DNA of 64,000 nt from the NCBI RefSeq assembly GCF_900111145.1, contig NZ_FOIR01000001.1, forward strand, positions 69,501 to 133,500, in the 5' to 3' direction. This document shows, piece by piece, positions 45,074-53,832 of this stretch; the first letter of the stretch is position 1; each line of letters opens with the position of its first letter. The stretch is from Roseivirga pacifica (GTDB taxonomy: Bacteria; Bacteroidota; Bacteroidia; Cytophagales; Cyclobacteriaceae). The notes below the pieces were generated by a model. It did not search any database. It saw nothing but the letters and a program-made list of their open reading frames with translations, and had not been told where the DNA came from. The translations under genes and the position numbers were made by a program.

Positions 45074-45628
45074 CTACAAATCTTCCGCCAGGGTAAACAC
45101 CACAGTAAGCGCATAAATACCGGGCTGATAATTTACGCCAGGTGTAAGGCGGTAGTCTATTCTAAAGCGATGGGTGAATGGGTCGTTACCAGAATCGCCC
45201 GGAGCATTGGTGCCAACTCCCGAGGCAGTTGAGGGGTCGTCTGCACCAGAGCCAATAAGGAATACAGGGGTGGAAATATCTTGAAGTGCGAAAAAGGAAT
45301 TTTGCTGAGATGTTCCGCCCGGGCTAATCGCCCTAATTTCTAAAATTGAAACAGGCACAGTAGAAGTGCCAGCACTTGAATAAGCCGTAACTAAATCCCA
45401 TTGACCTGCCACATTGGTTTGGGTACCTACGTACAAGTCCCACTCTGCGCTTGAGTCAATTCGGAACTCGGTTGCGTTCGGCATTATTATACCATTGGTA
45501 TAGTGGCGAATTGAATTAAAGGTAAAATCAAGATCGGTACCTCTAGTAATGGCTATGTCTAAAGTTTGACAAAAGGCGTTAGAGGTGAACAGCAAAAAAG
45601 TTAATATGAAGCGCAAGCTTCGAGACAT
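45074..45628 (-). CDS. Candidate minor fibre subunit (secreted, paralog of 45737-46333)
   Basis: 184 residues from the ATG at 45628 (MSRSLRFILTFLLFTSNAFCQ signal peptide). The mature part is beta-rich: DLDFTFNSIRHYTNGIIMPN, EWDLYVGTQTN, AYSSAGTSTVPVSILEIR and a final strand PGIYALTVVFTLAEDL. It is clearly homologous to the 198-residue protein encoded upstream, with shared FTFN, NGII.PN.TE, WDLYV, SSAG.ST.P and TLAEDL. The alternating hydrophobic C-terminal strand is like those of chaperone-usher pilins. Codon use is mixed, unlike the paralog. Read with the chaperone-like and usher-like genes upstream, a minor or tip subunit is inferred. An extension to TTG 45643 runs into the terminator and was rejected. 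Confidence 0.7.
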   Translation of the reverse strand: MSRSLRFILTFLLFTSNAFCQTLDIAITRGTDLDFTFNSIRHYTNGIIMPNATEFRIDSSAEWDLYVGTQTNVAGQWDLVTAYSSAGTSTVPVSILEIRAISPGGTSQQNSFFALQDISTPVFLIGSGADDPSTASGVGTNAPGDSGNDPFTHRFRIDYRLTPGVNYQPGIYALTVVFTLAEDL

Positions 45629-45639
45629 AAACAAAAGTA

Positions 45640-45672
45640 TCAAAAATAAAAAGAGGTAACAATACTGTTACC
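45640..45672 (-). terminator. Intrinsic terminator/attenuator between the two subunit genes
   Basis: GGTAACA (45655-45661) and TGTTACC (45666-45672) form a perfect 7-bp stem with loop ATAC. On the minus strand it is followed by TCTTTTTATTTTTG. It would end most transcripts from the upstream subunit gene and let a fraction read into the downstream one. Confidence 0.78.
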
Positions 45673-45736
45673 CCTTTTACCAATCAACATAAATCGAACT
45701 AACTTATTTACTACGTATTAGTAAATAAAATTTATC

Positions 45737-46333
45737 TTATAAATCTTCTGCTAAAGTGTAGATTACGTTCAAACCGTAGTAACCAGCTTGGTACTGAGCA
45801 GTTAACGTAGGGATGATTCTGTAGTCAACTCTGAAGAAGTGAGTATCAGGGTTTGTCAGGTAAGTACCTGCATCGATACCATCATCAGGAGCATCAGTTC
45901 CTACAATATCCAAACGAGAATCAGTTAAAGCAGTAAAGTTGCTCAATGCAGAGTTACCAGCACCGTCAATCACTCTAACTTCTAACAAAGTAGAAGGAAT
46001 AGTAGAAACACCTGCGCTAGAGAAAGCCTGCAACTGAGACCAGCTAACAGTTTCTGCCTGAACGTAAAGATCCCAAGGCACAGTAGACTCAACTTTCAGC
46101 TCAGTTACGTTAGGCTTGATAATACCATTTACGTAGCTAGGAATAGTGTTGAAAGTGAACTCCACGTTAGGATCTGTAGCCAAAGTAAGGTCCAAAACAC
46201 CTTGAAGGTCCATAGCTACATAAACGAACTCGTTGTCGTCTGGAAGAACCACTTGAGCATTCGCCTGGTTAGCGAAGATTGCTGTAAGCATTGCCGCTAC
46301 GGCAAACGCCTTGATTTTGAATAGTTTTTTCAT
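45737..46333 (-). CDS. Candidate major fibre subunit (secreted)
   Basis: 198 residues. A signal peptide (MKKLFKIKAFAVAAMLTAIF to ANAQ) precedes a beta-sandwich-like mature protein with NVEFTFNTIPSYVNGIIKPN, PWDLYVQAETVSW, SSAGVSTIPSTLLEVRVID and the C-terminal strand YYGLNVIYTLAEDL. No Cys, no lipobox and no type 9 secretion C-terminal domain. Codons are strongly biased (AAC, TTC, TAC, CCT, ACT, GGT), as in the SusC/D genes, so it is probably abundant. It has its own consensus promoter and a terminator after it. A role as the main structural subunit of the system at 45074-50236 is inferred. It could alternatively be a WxL- or SCPU-like surface protein. Confidence 0.72.
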   Translation of the reverse strand: MKKLFKIKAFAVAAMLTAIFANQANAQVVLPDDNEFVYVAMDLQGVLDLTLATDPNVEFTFNTIPSYVNGIIKPNVTELKVESTVPWDLYVQAETVSWSQLQAFSSAGVSTIPSTLLEVRVIDGAGNSALSNFTALTDSRLDIVGTDAPDDGIDAGTYLTNPDTHFFRVDYRIIPTLTAQYQAGYYGLNVIYTLAEDL

Positions 46334-46422
46334 GAGTAATAATGTTTAGGTTAAAAGTTTCGACACGTGAATGTATGTACTTATTTTCATATATACAAAC
46401 TTCCCTCAAAAATTTCTTTTCA

Positions 46423-46453
46423 CATAAGTAGCTCGCTCATAGCGAAATGCAAA
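46423..46453 (-). promoter_or_regulatory. Promoter of the candidate major subunit gene
   Basis: On the minus strand TTTG (46450-46453), 19 nt, then TACTTATG (46423-46430), one mismatch to TAnnTTTG. The start codon is about 90 nt downstream, leaving a long leader that contains a TTAGGT motif at 46346-46351 (plus-strand reading). Confidence 0.65.
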
Positions 46454-46482
46454 AGTTGACTTAGAGGAAACATTAACGGCCA

Positions 46483-47316
46483 TTATTTCTGTTTACTTCT
46501 TTCAGGAATAGTGATTTCAATTTCAGCAGCTTCAACTTCATCTCTACTACCATAGTCAAGCACACCCAATACAGAGTATTTTCCGGCCGGTAAATCTGAA
46601 GGAACCCTGAAAGTAACATCTCTATCACTGGCGGGTAATACGGTAAATTGTTTGGAGTTAATTCGGTTCATTTCTCCATTCTGTAGGTTGGTAAACTCTA
46701 AATAGGAGTTACATACCAAAAACGTTTCGCCAGTATTTTTCAAGCTGAACACAAGCATATCATCTTCTTGTGCAAACCCGGTTACTTCGCCCTTCGCATA
46801 AGTAGCACTGGGGGGAGTTTGAAAAATATAAACACCAAAGCGGTAAGACTGATTGAGGTTAACAATCAGGCCATCATTGCCTTGCTGCTGCGCCTGGCGT
46901 TCACCAGCTAAGCGAATGTAAGCCACCGCCCAACGCGCCATATACGCTAATGAGTCTTGCGGCACATCCATAACTACCTCTACCTGCTGTGTTTCGCCCG
47001 GATCGAGCGTGAACAGCGATGGTGTAGCACTTAGCCAATTGGCACAAGAACGAGGAAGAACCCCTTTCTCCAAAAATTTACTTTTCCCTGATCGGGAGGC
47101 ATCAAAATCTCCAAAGTCAACATTGAAATCCTGACGGATATCTGAGTTGTTGGCAACCGTAATGATTCCCCTTTGTGTTCCGCCCGGGCTAACCTTATAG
47201 TTAAGCCTACTAGGCGAAGTAGAGATTTTCTGCGCTTGAGCATTAAAAAACGAGATGGAAAATACGCCAGTAAACAGGAGCATCATCCACATTCGACTTA
47301 GTTGATTCATTCTCAT
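46483..47316 (-). CDS. PapD-like periplasmic chaperone (fimbrial chaperone-like)
   Basis: 277 residues. Signal peptide to about 29 (NAQAQ). Two Ig-like domains follow. Domain 1 (about 30-165) starts KISTSPSRLNYKVSPGG, has VANNSDIRQDFNVDF and then FTLDPGETQQVEVVMDVPQDS, which matches the chaperone pattern P-x-x-F-x-L-x-P-x-x-x-Q. YRFGVYIFQTPPS stands where PapD-type proteins join the two domains. Domain 2 (about 168-270) has LVFSLKNTGETFLV, FTVLPASDRDVTFRVP and LPAGKYSVLGVLDYG. It probably binds subunits in the periplasm and passes them to the usher-like protein encoded 13 bp upstream. Confidence 0.75.
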   Translation of the reverse strand: MRMNQLSRMWMMLLFTGVFSISFFNAQAQKISTSPSRLNYKVSPGGTQRGIITVANNSDIRQDFNVDFGDFDASRSGKSKFLEKGVLPRSCANWLSATPSLFTLDPGETQQVEVVMDVPQDSLAYMARWAVAYIRLAGERQAQQQGNDGLIVNLNQSYRFGVYIFQTPPSATYAKGEVTGFAQEDDMLVFSLKNTGETFLVCNSYLEFTNLQNGEMNRINSKQFTVLPASDRDVTFRVPSDLPAGKYSVLGVLDYGSRDEVEAAEIEITIPERSKQK

Positions 47317-47329
47317 TTATATTGATTGT

Positions 47330-50236
47330 TTAATTGTCAAACTTTTTAATGTTTAGCCTTCTGCGTTTTTCAATTAGATAGAATGTAAGCTGGTAATTGA
47401 CACTCACATTGTTTACCACCACATTGTATTCACTTTGTGCAAACTCAAATTGCTGATCCACCGCATTCTGATTTACACGCACTTTATATTCCCCGAAAGG
47501 CACATAAATTCTAAAGATTCCGTTTAGGTCGGTTAAGCCACTATAGGTCTGCCCATCTTCGCCCTCGGCAGTTACCCTAATCCCATCCAGCTTCATTCCA
47601 CCTTCGCCTAAAGCAGAATACTGCGCTTGCTGAAGAATGACATTACCGTTGATTTGAACGCCACGCTTTAATGGGATATAAAGTGCTTGATCTTTATTCA
47701 GATCTACTTCTATACCCTTCGATTTAAACCAACCTTCAGAGTTGCTGAGCATTTCTGTTTCTACCAAATACTTCTCTTGCGGCAAGTCCTTAAAAATTAC
47801 CCGACCTTCTTCATTGGTCATTAAGGTTTCCCCATTTACCCTAACAATCACATTTTGCTCGTACTCTTCACCAGAATCACGCAGGTTGTTTCCGTTCAAA
47901 TCCTTAAAAACCACCACTTCTAATTCATGCGACTTTTTGCCTGGTTTTTTAATGTTGAACTGCTTGGTTAAGCCAAAGCGAAGGAAAGTATTGCTCTGTG
48001 CAAATGGACTGAAAACCGAAGGGTTTTCGCTAACTGTTGCCAACGGGCTTTCGCCTTGATTTACGTTGAAGTATTCTACAGCCACCTTAAACTCAAAGCC
48101 ACTTTTGGAGTAATAAATCAATTGAGGGGCTAGGTTCATTCTCCAGCGCGCCATCACACTCTCATAGCTCATGGTAAATGTTGGCCGAACCGATAAGCGA
48201 GCCTCTTTAAAGTTTAAAGTGGCATAGGTACTCATGTATATAGACTGAGGGTTGATGCCATCTTCAATCACCCTCAAATTATCAAGCACATTATAAGGGC
48301 CGTAGTAGTACCTTACCGAGAAGTTGAGGTTTTTATAGCGCAGGGAATTTTCCCATCGGTTAACCAAGTAAGGATCCAAATCGTAGTCCTTAGCTTTTGT
48401 AAAACCAGAATAAAAACGTGAAAAGAAGCGTATGCTCGAAGCTTTGTTGGTTGAGAAGGTAATTCCTGCACCGGTGGTCATGGTACGTACATCTAAAAAC
48501 TCTTCGTCATACACCTTTGGTGAGAACACAAAGTTTCCGGCCTCTGTTGTCCAGCCAAAACGCAACTCGTAGGTATTGTATTTATAATATCTAACAGGGA
48601 AAAGAACTCCTTTACTATAAATCTCGGGAGTACGCGTGTTCACATTTACCCTAAAGCCAACGAAGTATTTTTGATTGATCGTGTAGCGGGCATTTGAGTT
48701 TATACTTTTAGTACCGCGGTACTGCGATGAGTATGATGGCGTATTATAGCGCAGTTGCGAACTAAAACTCACACTTTTTATTCGGCCAACATACTTGGCT
48801 GTAATACCCATTCCAGGTACCGTAAATGTGCTATCGACACCATGGTTCTCAATGGAATACCCCACTTTAACACTCGCCAAACTCTGGTTTCTAAATCGGT
48901 AGCTCGCCTCAACCGTACCTAGTTTTTTATCTATCTCGTTAAACTCATCTATTTGGTTAACCACCTGCGCTGTGGCCACTACTCGCTTACCGGTATTTAG
49001 GCGAACACTGCCTCCCATTGAAGTGAGCTCATTGTTTACCAACCCGCTTTGAGGGCGCTTAACATAAATACCGCTAACATCTACCTTACCCACTTTGTAG
49101 GAAGCCCTGGCGCCTGTACCATTCAAGAGCAACTCCATGTTGGCTCCTATATCGCCAACCGCTACCGTATATTTTGGCGTTCTGAATTCCCCAAACCTAT
49201 AAGAGCCCAAAAACTGCGTACCCGCAATACTATTGCTGCTAATAATGGTTTGATAATAGTACCGCAAATACCTGTCTCTACCCAGGTCTGCATCGCCACT
49301 GAGGTCTAAACTAAAGTTGGTAAACTGAGAAAGTATGTTGTATGTATTGAACTGGACTTTTAGCGGAATTGTAGCCGTGCCTGCCTCTGACTTGATTTTA
49401 ACCTCACTAGGTAGCTTTTTAATGTGTACTCTACCCCCCCAACTTTTGGTTTTATTGTTTACATCCTTAACCTGTACACTCACCTGAAAATCTACCTTAT
49501 CGGTAACCACCTCGTCTATTGGGCCTGCAGAGAAGAAGTTCTCCTTGCCCGCCCCCTCTTGCAACTTGGCTTTAAACGTGAGTAAGGTATCTGTATCTAC
49601 TGGCAGCTTTAGCTGCAATGTGTTTTCACCAAACGGATTCCCTTGTGCATCTGTAATCAGGAGCTTTGGATCAGGATTAAAGAGCACCACTACATCCTCA
49701 GCAGAATTTCCATCATTCTTTACATTTAACTGAAAACTTGTCTCGTCAGAATCATTGGGTAGATAGGCTTCACTCTTTACTATATTAGCAAACCAACGGC
49801 TAACCTTTGTTACCTGCATGTTCCAAGGTGCAGAAGCCAAGGGAACCCCTGAAGCCGTAAAAGCAGAAGCATTAATAAAGTAGTTTACGTTACCTTCGGC
49901 CTCCTTAGTGGGTATTACCCGCACTGGCACAAACAGGCTATCTCTATTCGCAACAGAATAAACCCTTTCTCTATCGTTCATTATTCGCCAACCAGCAGGG
50001 TAAGCGTACTCTAGGTTAAAAACAACTGTTCTGCCAGTGTTATTAACCACCTTAACAACATTGGAAGCAACTTGGTCTACTGAACCATCTGTTGAACCTT
50101 TAAGAAACTGCAAAGTAAAACCGTTACTTGTCGGGCGGGACTGCCCGAAGATATTCAGAGTGCAAAAAATTAGGCACAATGCAACAGTAAACAGAATAGG
50201 AGATTCCCTCCTACTTCTGGGCTGTAACGGTGTCAA
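47330..50236 (-). CDS. Usher-like outer-membrane protein with Ig-like N-terminus and C-terminal beta domains
   Basis: 968 residues. Signal peptide to about 32. Residues 33-275 form two Ig-like regions (VVKVVNNTGRTVVFNLEY; FQLNVKNDGNSAEDVVVLF). Residues about 280-745 are barrel-like, with alternating strands such as YRFGEFRTPKYTVAVGD, ARASYKVGKVDVSGIYVK and NLNFSVRYYYGPYN. Two C-terminal beta domains follow: an SdrD-B-like one with VVVFKDLNGNNLRDSGEE and a carboxypeptidase-regulatory-like one with YSGLTDLNGIFRIYVPFGEY. This is the plan of a pilus usher (periplasmic N-domain, large barrel, two C-domains), although no direct PapC/FimD motif is recognised. The only start is TTG at 50236, since a stop lies three codons upstream. 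It could instead be a surface-layer or adhesin export barrel. Confidence 0.7.
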   Translation of the reverse strand: MTPLQPRSRRESPILFTVALCLIFCTLNIFGQSRPTSNGFTLQFLKGSTDGSVDQVASNVVKVVNNTGRTVVFNLEYAYPAGWRIMNDRERVYSVANRDSLFVPVRVIPTKEAEGNVNYFINASAFTASGVPLASAPWNMQVTKVSRWFANIVKSEAYLPNDSDETSFQLNVKNDGNSAEDVVVLFNPDPKLLITDAQGNPFGENTLQLKLPVDTDTLLTFKAKLQEGAGKENFFSAGPIDEVVTDKVDFQVSVQVKDVNNKTKSWGGRVHIKKLPSEVKIKSEAGTATIPLKVQFNTYNILSQFTNFSLDLSGDADLGRDRYLRYYYQTIISSNSIAGTQFLGSYRFGEFRTPKYTVAVGDIGANMELLLNGTGARASYKVGKVDVSGIYVKRPQSGLVNNELTSMGGSVRLNTGKRVVATAQVVNQIDEFNEIDKKLGTVEASYRFRNQSLASVKVGYSIENHGVDSTFTVPGMGITAKYVGRIKSVSFSSQLRYNTPSYSSQYRGTKSINSNARYTINQKYFVGFRVNVNTRTPEIYSKGVLFPVRYYKYNTYELRFGWTTEAGNFVFSPKVYDEEFLDVRTMTTGAGITFSTNKASSIRFFSRFYSGFTKAKDYDLDPYLVNRWENSLRYKNLNFSVRYYYGPYNVLDNLRVIEDGINPQSIYMSTYATLNFKEARLSVRPTFTMSYESVMARWRMNLAPQLIYYSKSGFEFKVAVEYFNVNQGESPLATVSENPSVFSPFAQSNTFLRFGLTKQFNIKKPGKKSHELEVVVFKDLNGNNLRDSGEEYEQNVIVRVNGETLMTNEEGRVIFKDLPQEKYLVETEMLSNSEGWFKSKGIEVDLNKDQALYIPLKRGVQINGNVILQQAQYSALGEGGMKLDGIRVTAEGEDGQTYSGLTDLNGIFRIYVPFGEYKVRVNQNAVDQQFEFAQSEYNVVVNNVSVNYQLTFYLIEKRRRLNIKKFDN

Positions 50237-50627
50237 AGTAAGTTAGTTCGGTGTTAGGTTAATCAAATATAAGTATATAGACCTAAAATTACCTAACCCG
50301 TAAAAACCACCCCACACCCCGAAAAACAGCCATTTTAGCCTTAAAACACTGTTTTTAACGTTCAAACAACGTTTTATTATCTGTAAAAAAATGTAAGCAT
50401 TTTCATAATAACTTTTTAGGTGCAATTTTTAGGTAAAATCATCCTAGTTTTCACATACAGAAGTAGGTTAAAAAGAGCATTAAAAAACTAATTCACCCCA
50501 AGCCATTTGTTCCGTTTTTGAGAATTTGGTTTAAAACCCAAAGGCCTAAAATGAATGAAAGCCGAGACCTTATGCCTCGACTTTCTCTCTATCAATCATT
50601 GTTTGCAAAAAATATGAGCAAACTCTA
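50237..50627. promoter_or_regulatory. Control region of the usher-like operon
   Basis: A 391-bp gap without a gene. It holds an exact -7 box TATATTTG (minus strand, 50264-50271) 27 nt before the TTG start. Five TTAGGT/ACCTAA hexamers lie at 50254, 50281, 50291, 50416 and 50429. A 9-bp wobble-containing hairpin at about 50552-50575 (AAGCCGAGACC / GCCTCGACTT) may terminate the upstream TonB receptor transcript. Confidence 0.55.
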
Positions 50628-53033
50628 CTAAAAAGTAGCCTTCACTGAAACAATGAAGTTTCTTCCGGCACCAGAAATACCCGAGCTATACGGTCTATAT
50701 CTCTGGTCTGTTATATTCTCAATACCTGCTCCCACAGTTAAGTAAGGAGCAACTAAATACTGACCTTTTAGATTTAAAGTATACCATGATGGCGCATAGG
50801 CGTTTCCATTTCCGTCTAAGGCATAAATCTCCGTTTTGCCCTTTTCACTTTCTGGTAAATCATCGCTATTTGCCTCAGACTGATAGTTTGCATATAACTG
50901 CAATGTGAGTTTCGATTGCTTAAAATTTAAGCGGCTAACACCAAAAGATGGTGCCGCATGCCTACTTGGACTAGTCGCTCCATCGTCAAGCTCCTCCTCT
51001 CCATGCTGAAAGTTGTAATCTGTTGTAAAGCTAAAACCCGCAGGCAACTTGAGTTCCAAGCCGAACTGTAGGCCATAAACTTTGGCTATAGCAGCATTCT
51101 GAATGGCCTGAACCCTGCTCATCTCACCATCATACATTATCTCAGTTTGGCCGTTCAAAGTATAATCTCTGCGAACCATCGCGTTTTCTAACCAAGTATG
51201 GTAGCCTGTCACATCAACCTTTAACATATCACCAAACACTTTGGCTACACTCAAATCGATATTATATGCGTACTCAGCGTCCAAATCTGGGTTCGGCACT
51301 ACCACAGCACCTGGCTCAGAATCGAAAACTTTACCCATATCATCTACATTTGGTGCACGGAAACCTGTAGAAAGGTTAGTGCTAAACACCCAGTCTTGAG
51401 AAGGTCTGTAAACCGCTCCTAAACTGCCCGTAAGGGCTGCATTATCCAATTCAGCCTCTGAAAATGGAAATGGATAAAAGGATGTATCAAACTCAGCATC
51501 CAAGCTATAGAGGTTATATCTTAAGCCCGCCTGAAAAGTAAGCTGTTCTGAGGCGCGATACTGATCTGTTGCATACAAGGCATAAGAATTCCAAACAGCC
51601 TGCGGATAACGAGAAGGACCAGACACTGAAGTTCCGGCCACTATGTCCTCGTCAGTTCCTGTTGAGGTTACATCATTGGTAACTACTTCAAGACCATAAT
51701 AAAAAGTATGTCTTGCGGCCAAGTTCTTTGTAAAGTCTAAGTTCAGCGAATAAGCTTCAACCTCTTCCACCCTAACGGCACGTTCCGCGCTGTTCAAGCT
51801 TCTATCCATTCTGCTTTCTTCAAAAGACTGTTGAGCCAATCGCAACACCACCTCATCAAACATACCAGTCTGGGCTGTATGCGTTATGTTCAGGTTATTC
51901 ATCATCCACTTCTGTGGACCATAACTCCACTCACCATAACGCGGCAAGTCGTTGCGCATGCGGTTATGTCTATCATACCTCCCGTATTCTGAAGTTTCGG
52001 AGTAATGGAAGCCATATTGAAAGTCCCAATGCTTGTTTGGCTGAAAACGAATCTTCTGGGTAATGTTATACTGATCGTAACCCGATGGAATTTGTACCCG
52101 CGGATCGTCATTTTCAACCACTACATCCGCATCTCCTCTTCGCACTACATAGTAAGGCATCAAGTAGTCGTCTGGGCCATTGCTACCTTGCTTAAGGTGA
52201 TCGTAATCATTGGCACTAAAGCTTGTGGCAAAAGCCCACTTCTTCCATCCTACGTTTATATCAAAATGGCCAGTTTTCTCATTGTTGGCAGAAGAATAAC
52301 GCCCAAATACATTACCCGAAACAACTGGCTTATCTGTAAGCGACAATTGAGGCGTAATGGTTTTAAAGCTCATAACACCACCAATGGCATCGCTACCATA
52401 AATAACCGAACCAGGGCCAAAGAGCACCTCTGTATGCTCAATAGCGAAAGGGTCTAAGGAAATAACGTTCTGAATATTACCCGCTCGAAAAATGGCGGTA
52501 TTCATACGCACACCATCTATAGAATAAAGCAATCTGTTGGTAGCAAAACCACGAATCATTGGGCTTCCACCACCTTGCTGGCTTTTCTGCATAAACACCT
52601 TGCCGCTTACTGTTAATAAATCGGCAGCGGTTTGTGGGTTTTGCAATGCTATGTCTCTAGGAGCAATTGAAGTGATCTTTGTGGGCACCTCATAGGAGTT
52701 CTGGTTCCATTTGGTTGCCGATACCACCACATTATCTAACGACACGCTCGAGGCCAACATTTGAAGTTTAAAATCACCCGATTGCAAGTCTGCAAAACTC
52801 AGGCTCCTTGTTTCGTAGCCCAGCATGCGTACCTGAATGTTGGTGGCGCCTTCAAACACAGAAATATCTGCGTTACCTTTTGCATTGGTCACTACAAAAG
52901 CTCTTGGGCTATCGCTCTGAATAGTCGCCAGCTCCAATGGTTCATCGGTTTGCTGGTCTTTTATTGTGATTATTTGGGCTTGCGCAATACACACCACTCC
53001 CATTAATAAACACAATAGAAAAAGTTTTTTCAT
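50628..53033 (-). CDS. TonB-dependent receptor (haem/haemoglobin or siderophore type)
   Basis: 801 residues. Signal peptide MKKLFLLCLLMGVVCIAQAQ, a short regulatory-like beta domain (about 21-100), TonB-box region LDNVVVSATKWNQ, plug with FMQKSQQGGGSPMIRGFATN and HTEVLFGPGSVIYGSDAIGG, and a barrel ending RNFIVSVKATF. The QKSQQGGGSP-MIRGFATNR plug resembles haemoglobin/haem-type receptors; the ligand remains an inference. It is downstream of a small membrane-protein gene (105-bp gap). A weak terminator follows. Confidence 0.87.
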   Translation of the reverse strand: MKKLFLLCLLMGVVCIAQAQIITIKDQQTDEPLELATIQSDSPRAFVVTNAKGNADISVFEGATNIQVRMLGYETRSLSFADLQSGDFKLQMLASSVSLDNVVVSATKWNQNSYEVPTKITSIAPRDIALQNPQTAADLLTVSGKVFMQKSQQGGGSPMIRGFATNRLLYSIDGVRMNTAIFRAGNIQNVISLDPFAIEHTEVLFGPGSVIYGSDAIGGVMSFKTITPQLSLTDKPVVSGNVFGRYSSANNEKTGHFDINVGWKKWAFATSFSANDYDHLKQGSNGPDDYLMPYYVVRRGDADVVVENDDPRVQIPSGYDQYNITQKIRFQPNKHWDFQYGFHYSETSEYGRYDRHNRMRNDLPRYGEWSYGPQKWMMNNLNITHTAQTGMFDEVVLRLAQQSFEESRMDRSLNSAERAVRVEEVEAYSLNLDFTKNLAARHTFYYGLEVVTNDVTSTGTDEDIVAGTSVSGPSRYPQAVWNSYALYATDQYRASEQLTFQAGLRYNLYSLDAEFDTSFYPFPFSEAELDNAALTGSLGAVYRPSQDWVFSTNLSTGFRAPNVDDMGKVFDSEPGAVVVPNPDLDAEYAYNIDLSVAKVFGDMLKVDVTGYHTWLENAMVRRDYTLNGQTEIMYDGEMSRVQAIQNAAIAKVYGLQFGLELKLPAGFSFTTDYNFQHGEEELDDGATSPSRHAAPSFGVSRLNFKQSKLTLQLYANYQSEANSDDLPESEKGKTEIYALDGNGNAYAPSWYTLNLKGQYLVAPYLTVGAGIENITDQRYRPYSSGISGAGRNFIVSVKATF

Positions 53034-53138
53034 TGTGAAATTTTAAAAGTTGAACAGTATTAAGCCCCAAAAGGGCATAATAAGACAGGCATAGTTGGGA
53101 GGTAAAGGAACCGCCTGCTATGCGCTAAAAATGTTCAA

Positions 53139-53699
53139 CTATACGAGTGGAGGCGGAACCGGTGGGGCTATACTTCTTGAATCGAAAAATGCAGTTTGCG
53201 AAGGCCTCCATTCGTTATTTAGCACATCGCCATAAGCTTCGGCTACTCGTGTACTCGAAAAATACAGGCTCTTAAAAAGCTGAACTAGCTCTTCTCTATT
53301 ACTTTCTCTTTCTGGATCATCGGCCATGGCATTGGCCACTAATTCATCAAGTTGATTATCTAGTTTAGTTTCGACCTTATCCCACCAAGTGTAGTAATGA
53401 ACCGAATCTCCGTGATCTTCAACCTCAACCACATCGTAGCTCTGGCCTTGGTACTTAAACTCACGGTCGTGCTCCCAGTCTACTAAGTCATCCACTTCAG
53501 ATTTCAAGAACTTATGCAAAACAAGCTCTCCGCGATCTACACCGGCCAAAATAGTTGCTTTGACTTCTTCGCGGACTTGTTCTTTGCGCACCTTAAGGGC
53601 TACATAGGTAACTCCAATAGGCGCAACCAAACAAAGCAACAAAGCAATGGCGATATAGTCTCTCTTCTTTCTCAAAAAAACATGGTGGACGACACGCAT
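53139..53699 (-). CDS. Membrane-anchored protein of unknown function upstream of a TonB receptor
   Basis: 186 residues from the ATG at 53699 (MRVVHHVFLRKKRDYIAIAL). One membrane helix (about 14-34) is followed by a charged extracytoplasmic part rich in Asp/Glu (VDDLVDWEHDREFKYQG, YYTWWDKVETKLDNQLDEL) and a Pro-rich end (PPVPPPLV). I do not recognise a family. The frame is open to an ATG at 53855, but that extension lies across an intrinsic terminator and reads as hydrophobic T-rich sequence, so the shorter start is preferred. Confidence 0.6.
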   Translation of the reverse strand: MRVVHHVFLRKKRDYIAIALLLCLVAPIGVTYVALKVRKEQVREEVKATILAGVDRGELVLHKFLKSEVDDLVDWEHDREFKYQGQSYDVVEVEDHGDSVHYYTWWDKVETKLDNQLDELVANAMADDPERESNREELVQLFKSLYFSSTRVAEAYGDVLNNEWRPSQTAFFDSRSIAPPVPPPLV

Positions 53700-53799
53700 C
53701 CTATCAATTTGAAATATAGCATCTATAGACAGAAAGCAACAGCAAAGTATTGACAAAAGGAAAAATGAAGATGTTAAGTCGGCCGGAAGAATTAGGAAT

Positions 53800-53832
53800 G
53801 AAAAAAGAAACCCTGACGGTAAAGCCAGGGTT
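53800..53832 (-). terminator. Intrinsic terminator upstream of the 53139-53699 gene
   Basis: CAGGGTT (53826-53832) and AACCCTG (53809-53815) form a 7-bp stem; on the minus strand the hairpin is followed by TCTTTTTTC. It is the second terminator after the SusD gene, about 180 bp beyond the first, so it may end a separate short RNA. Confidence 0.7.

Noticed and set aside
45074-46333. Type 9 secretion cargo proteins
   Set aside because: Neither paralog ends in a recognisable type 9 C-terminal domain; both end in the short strand TLAEDL.
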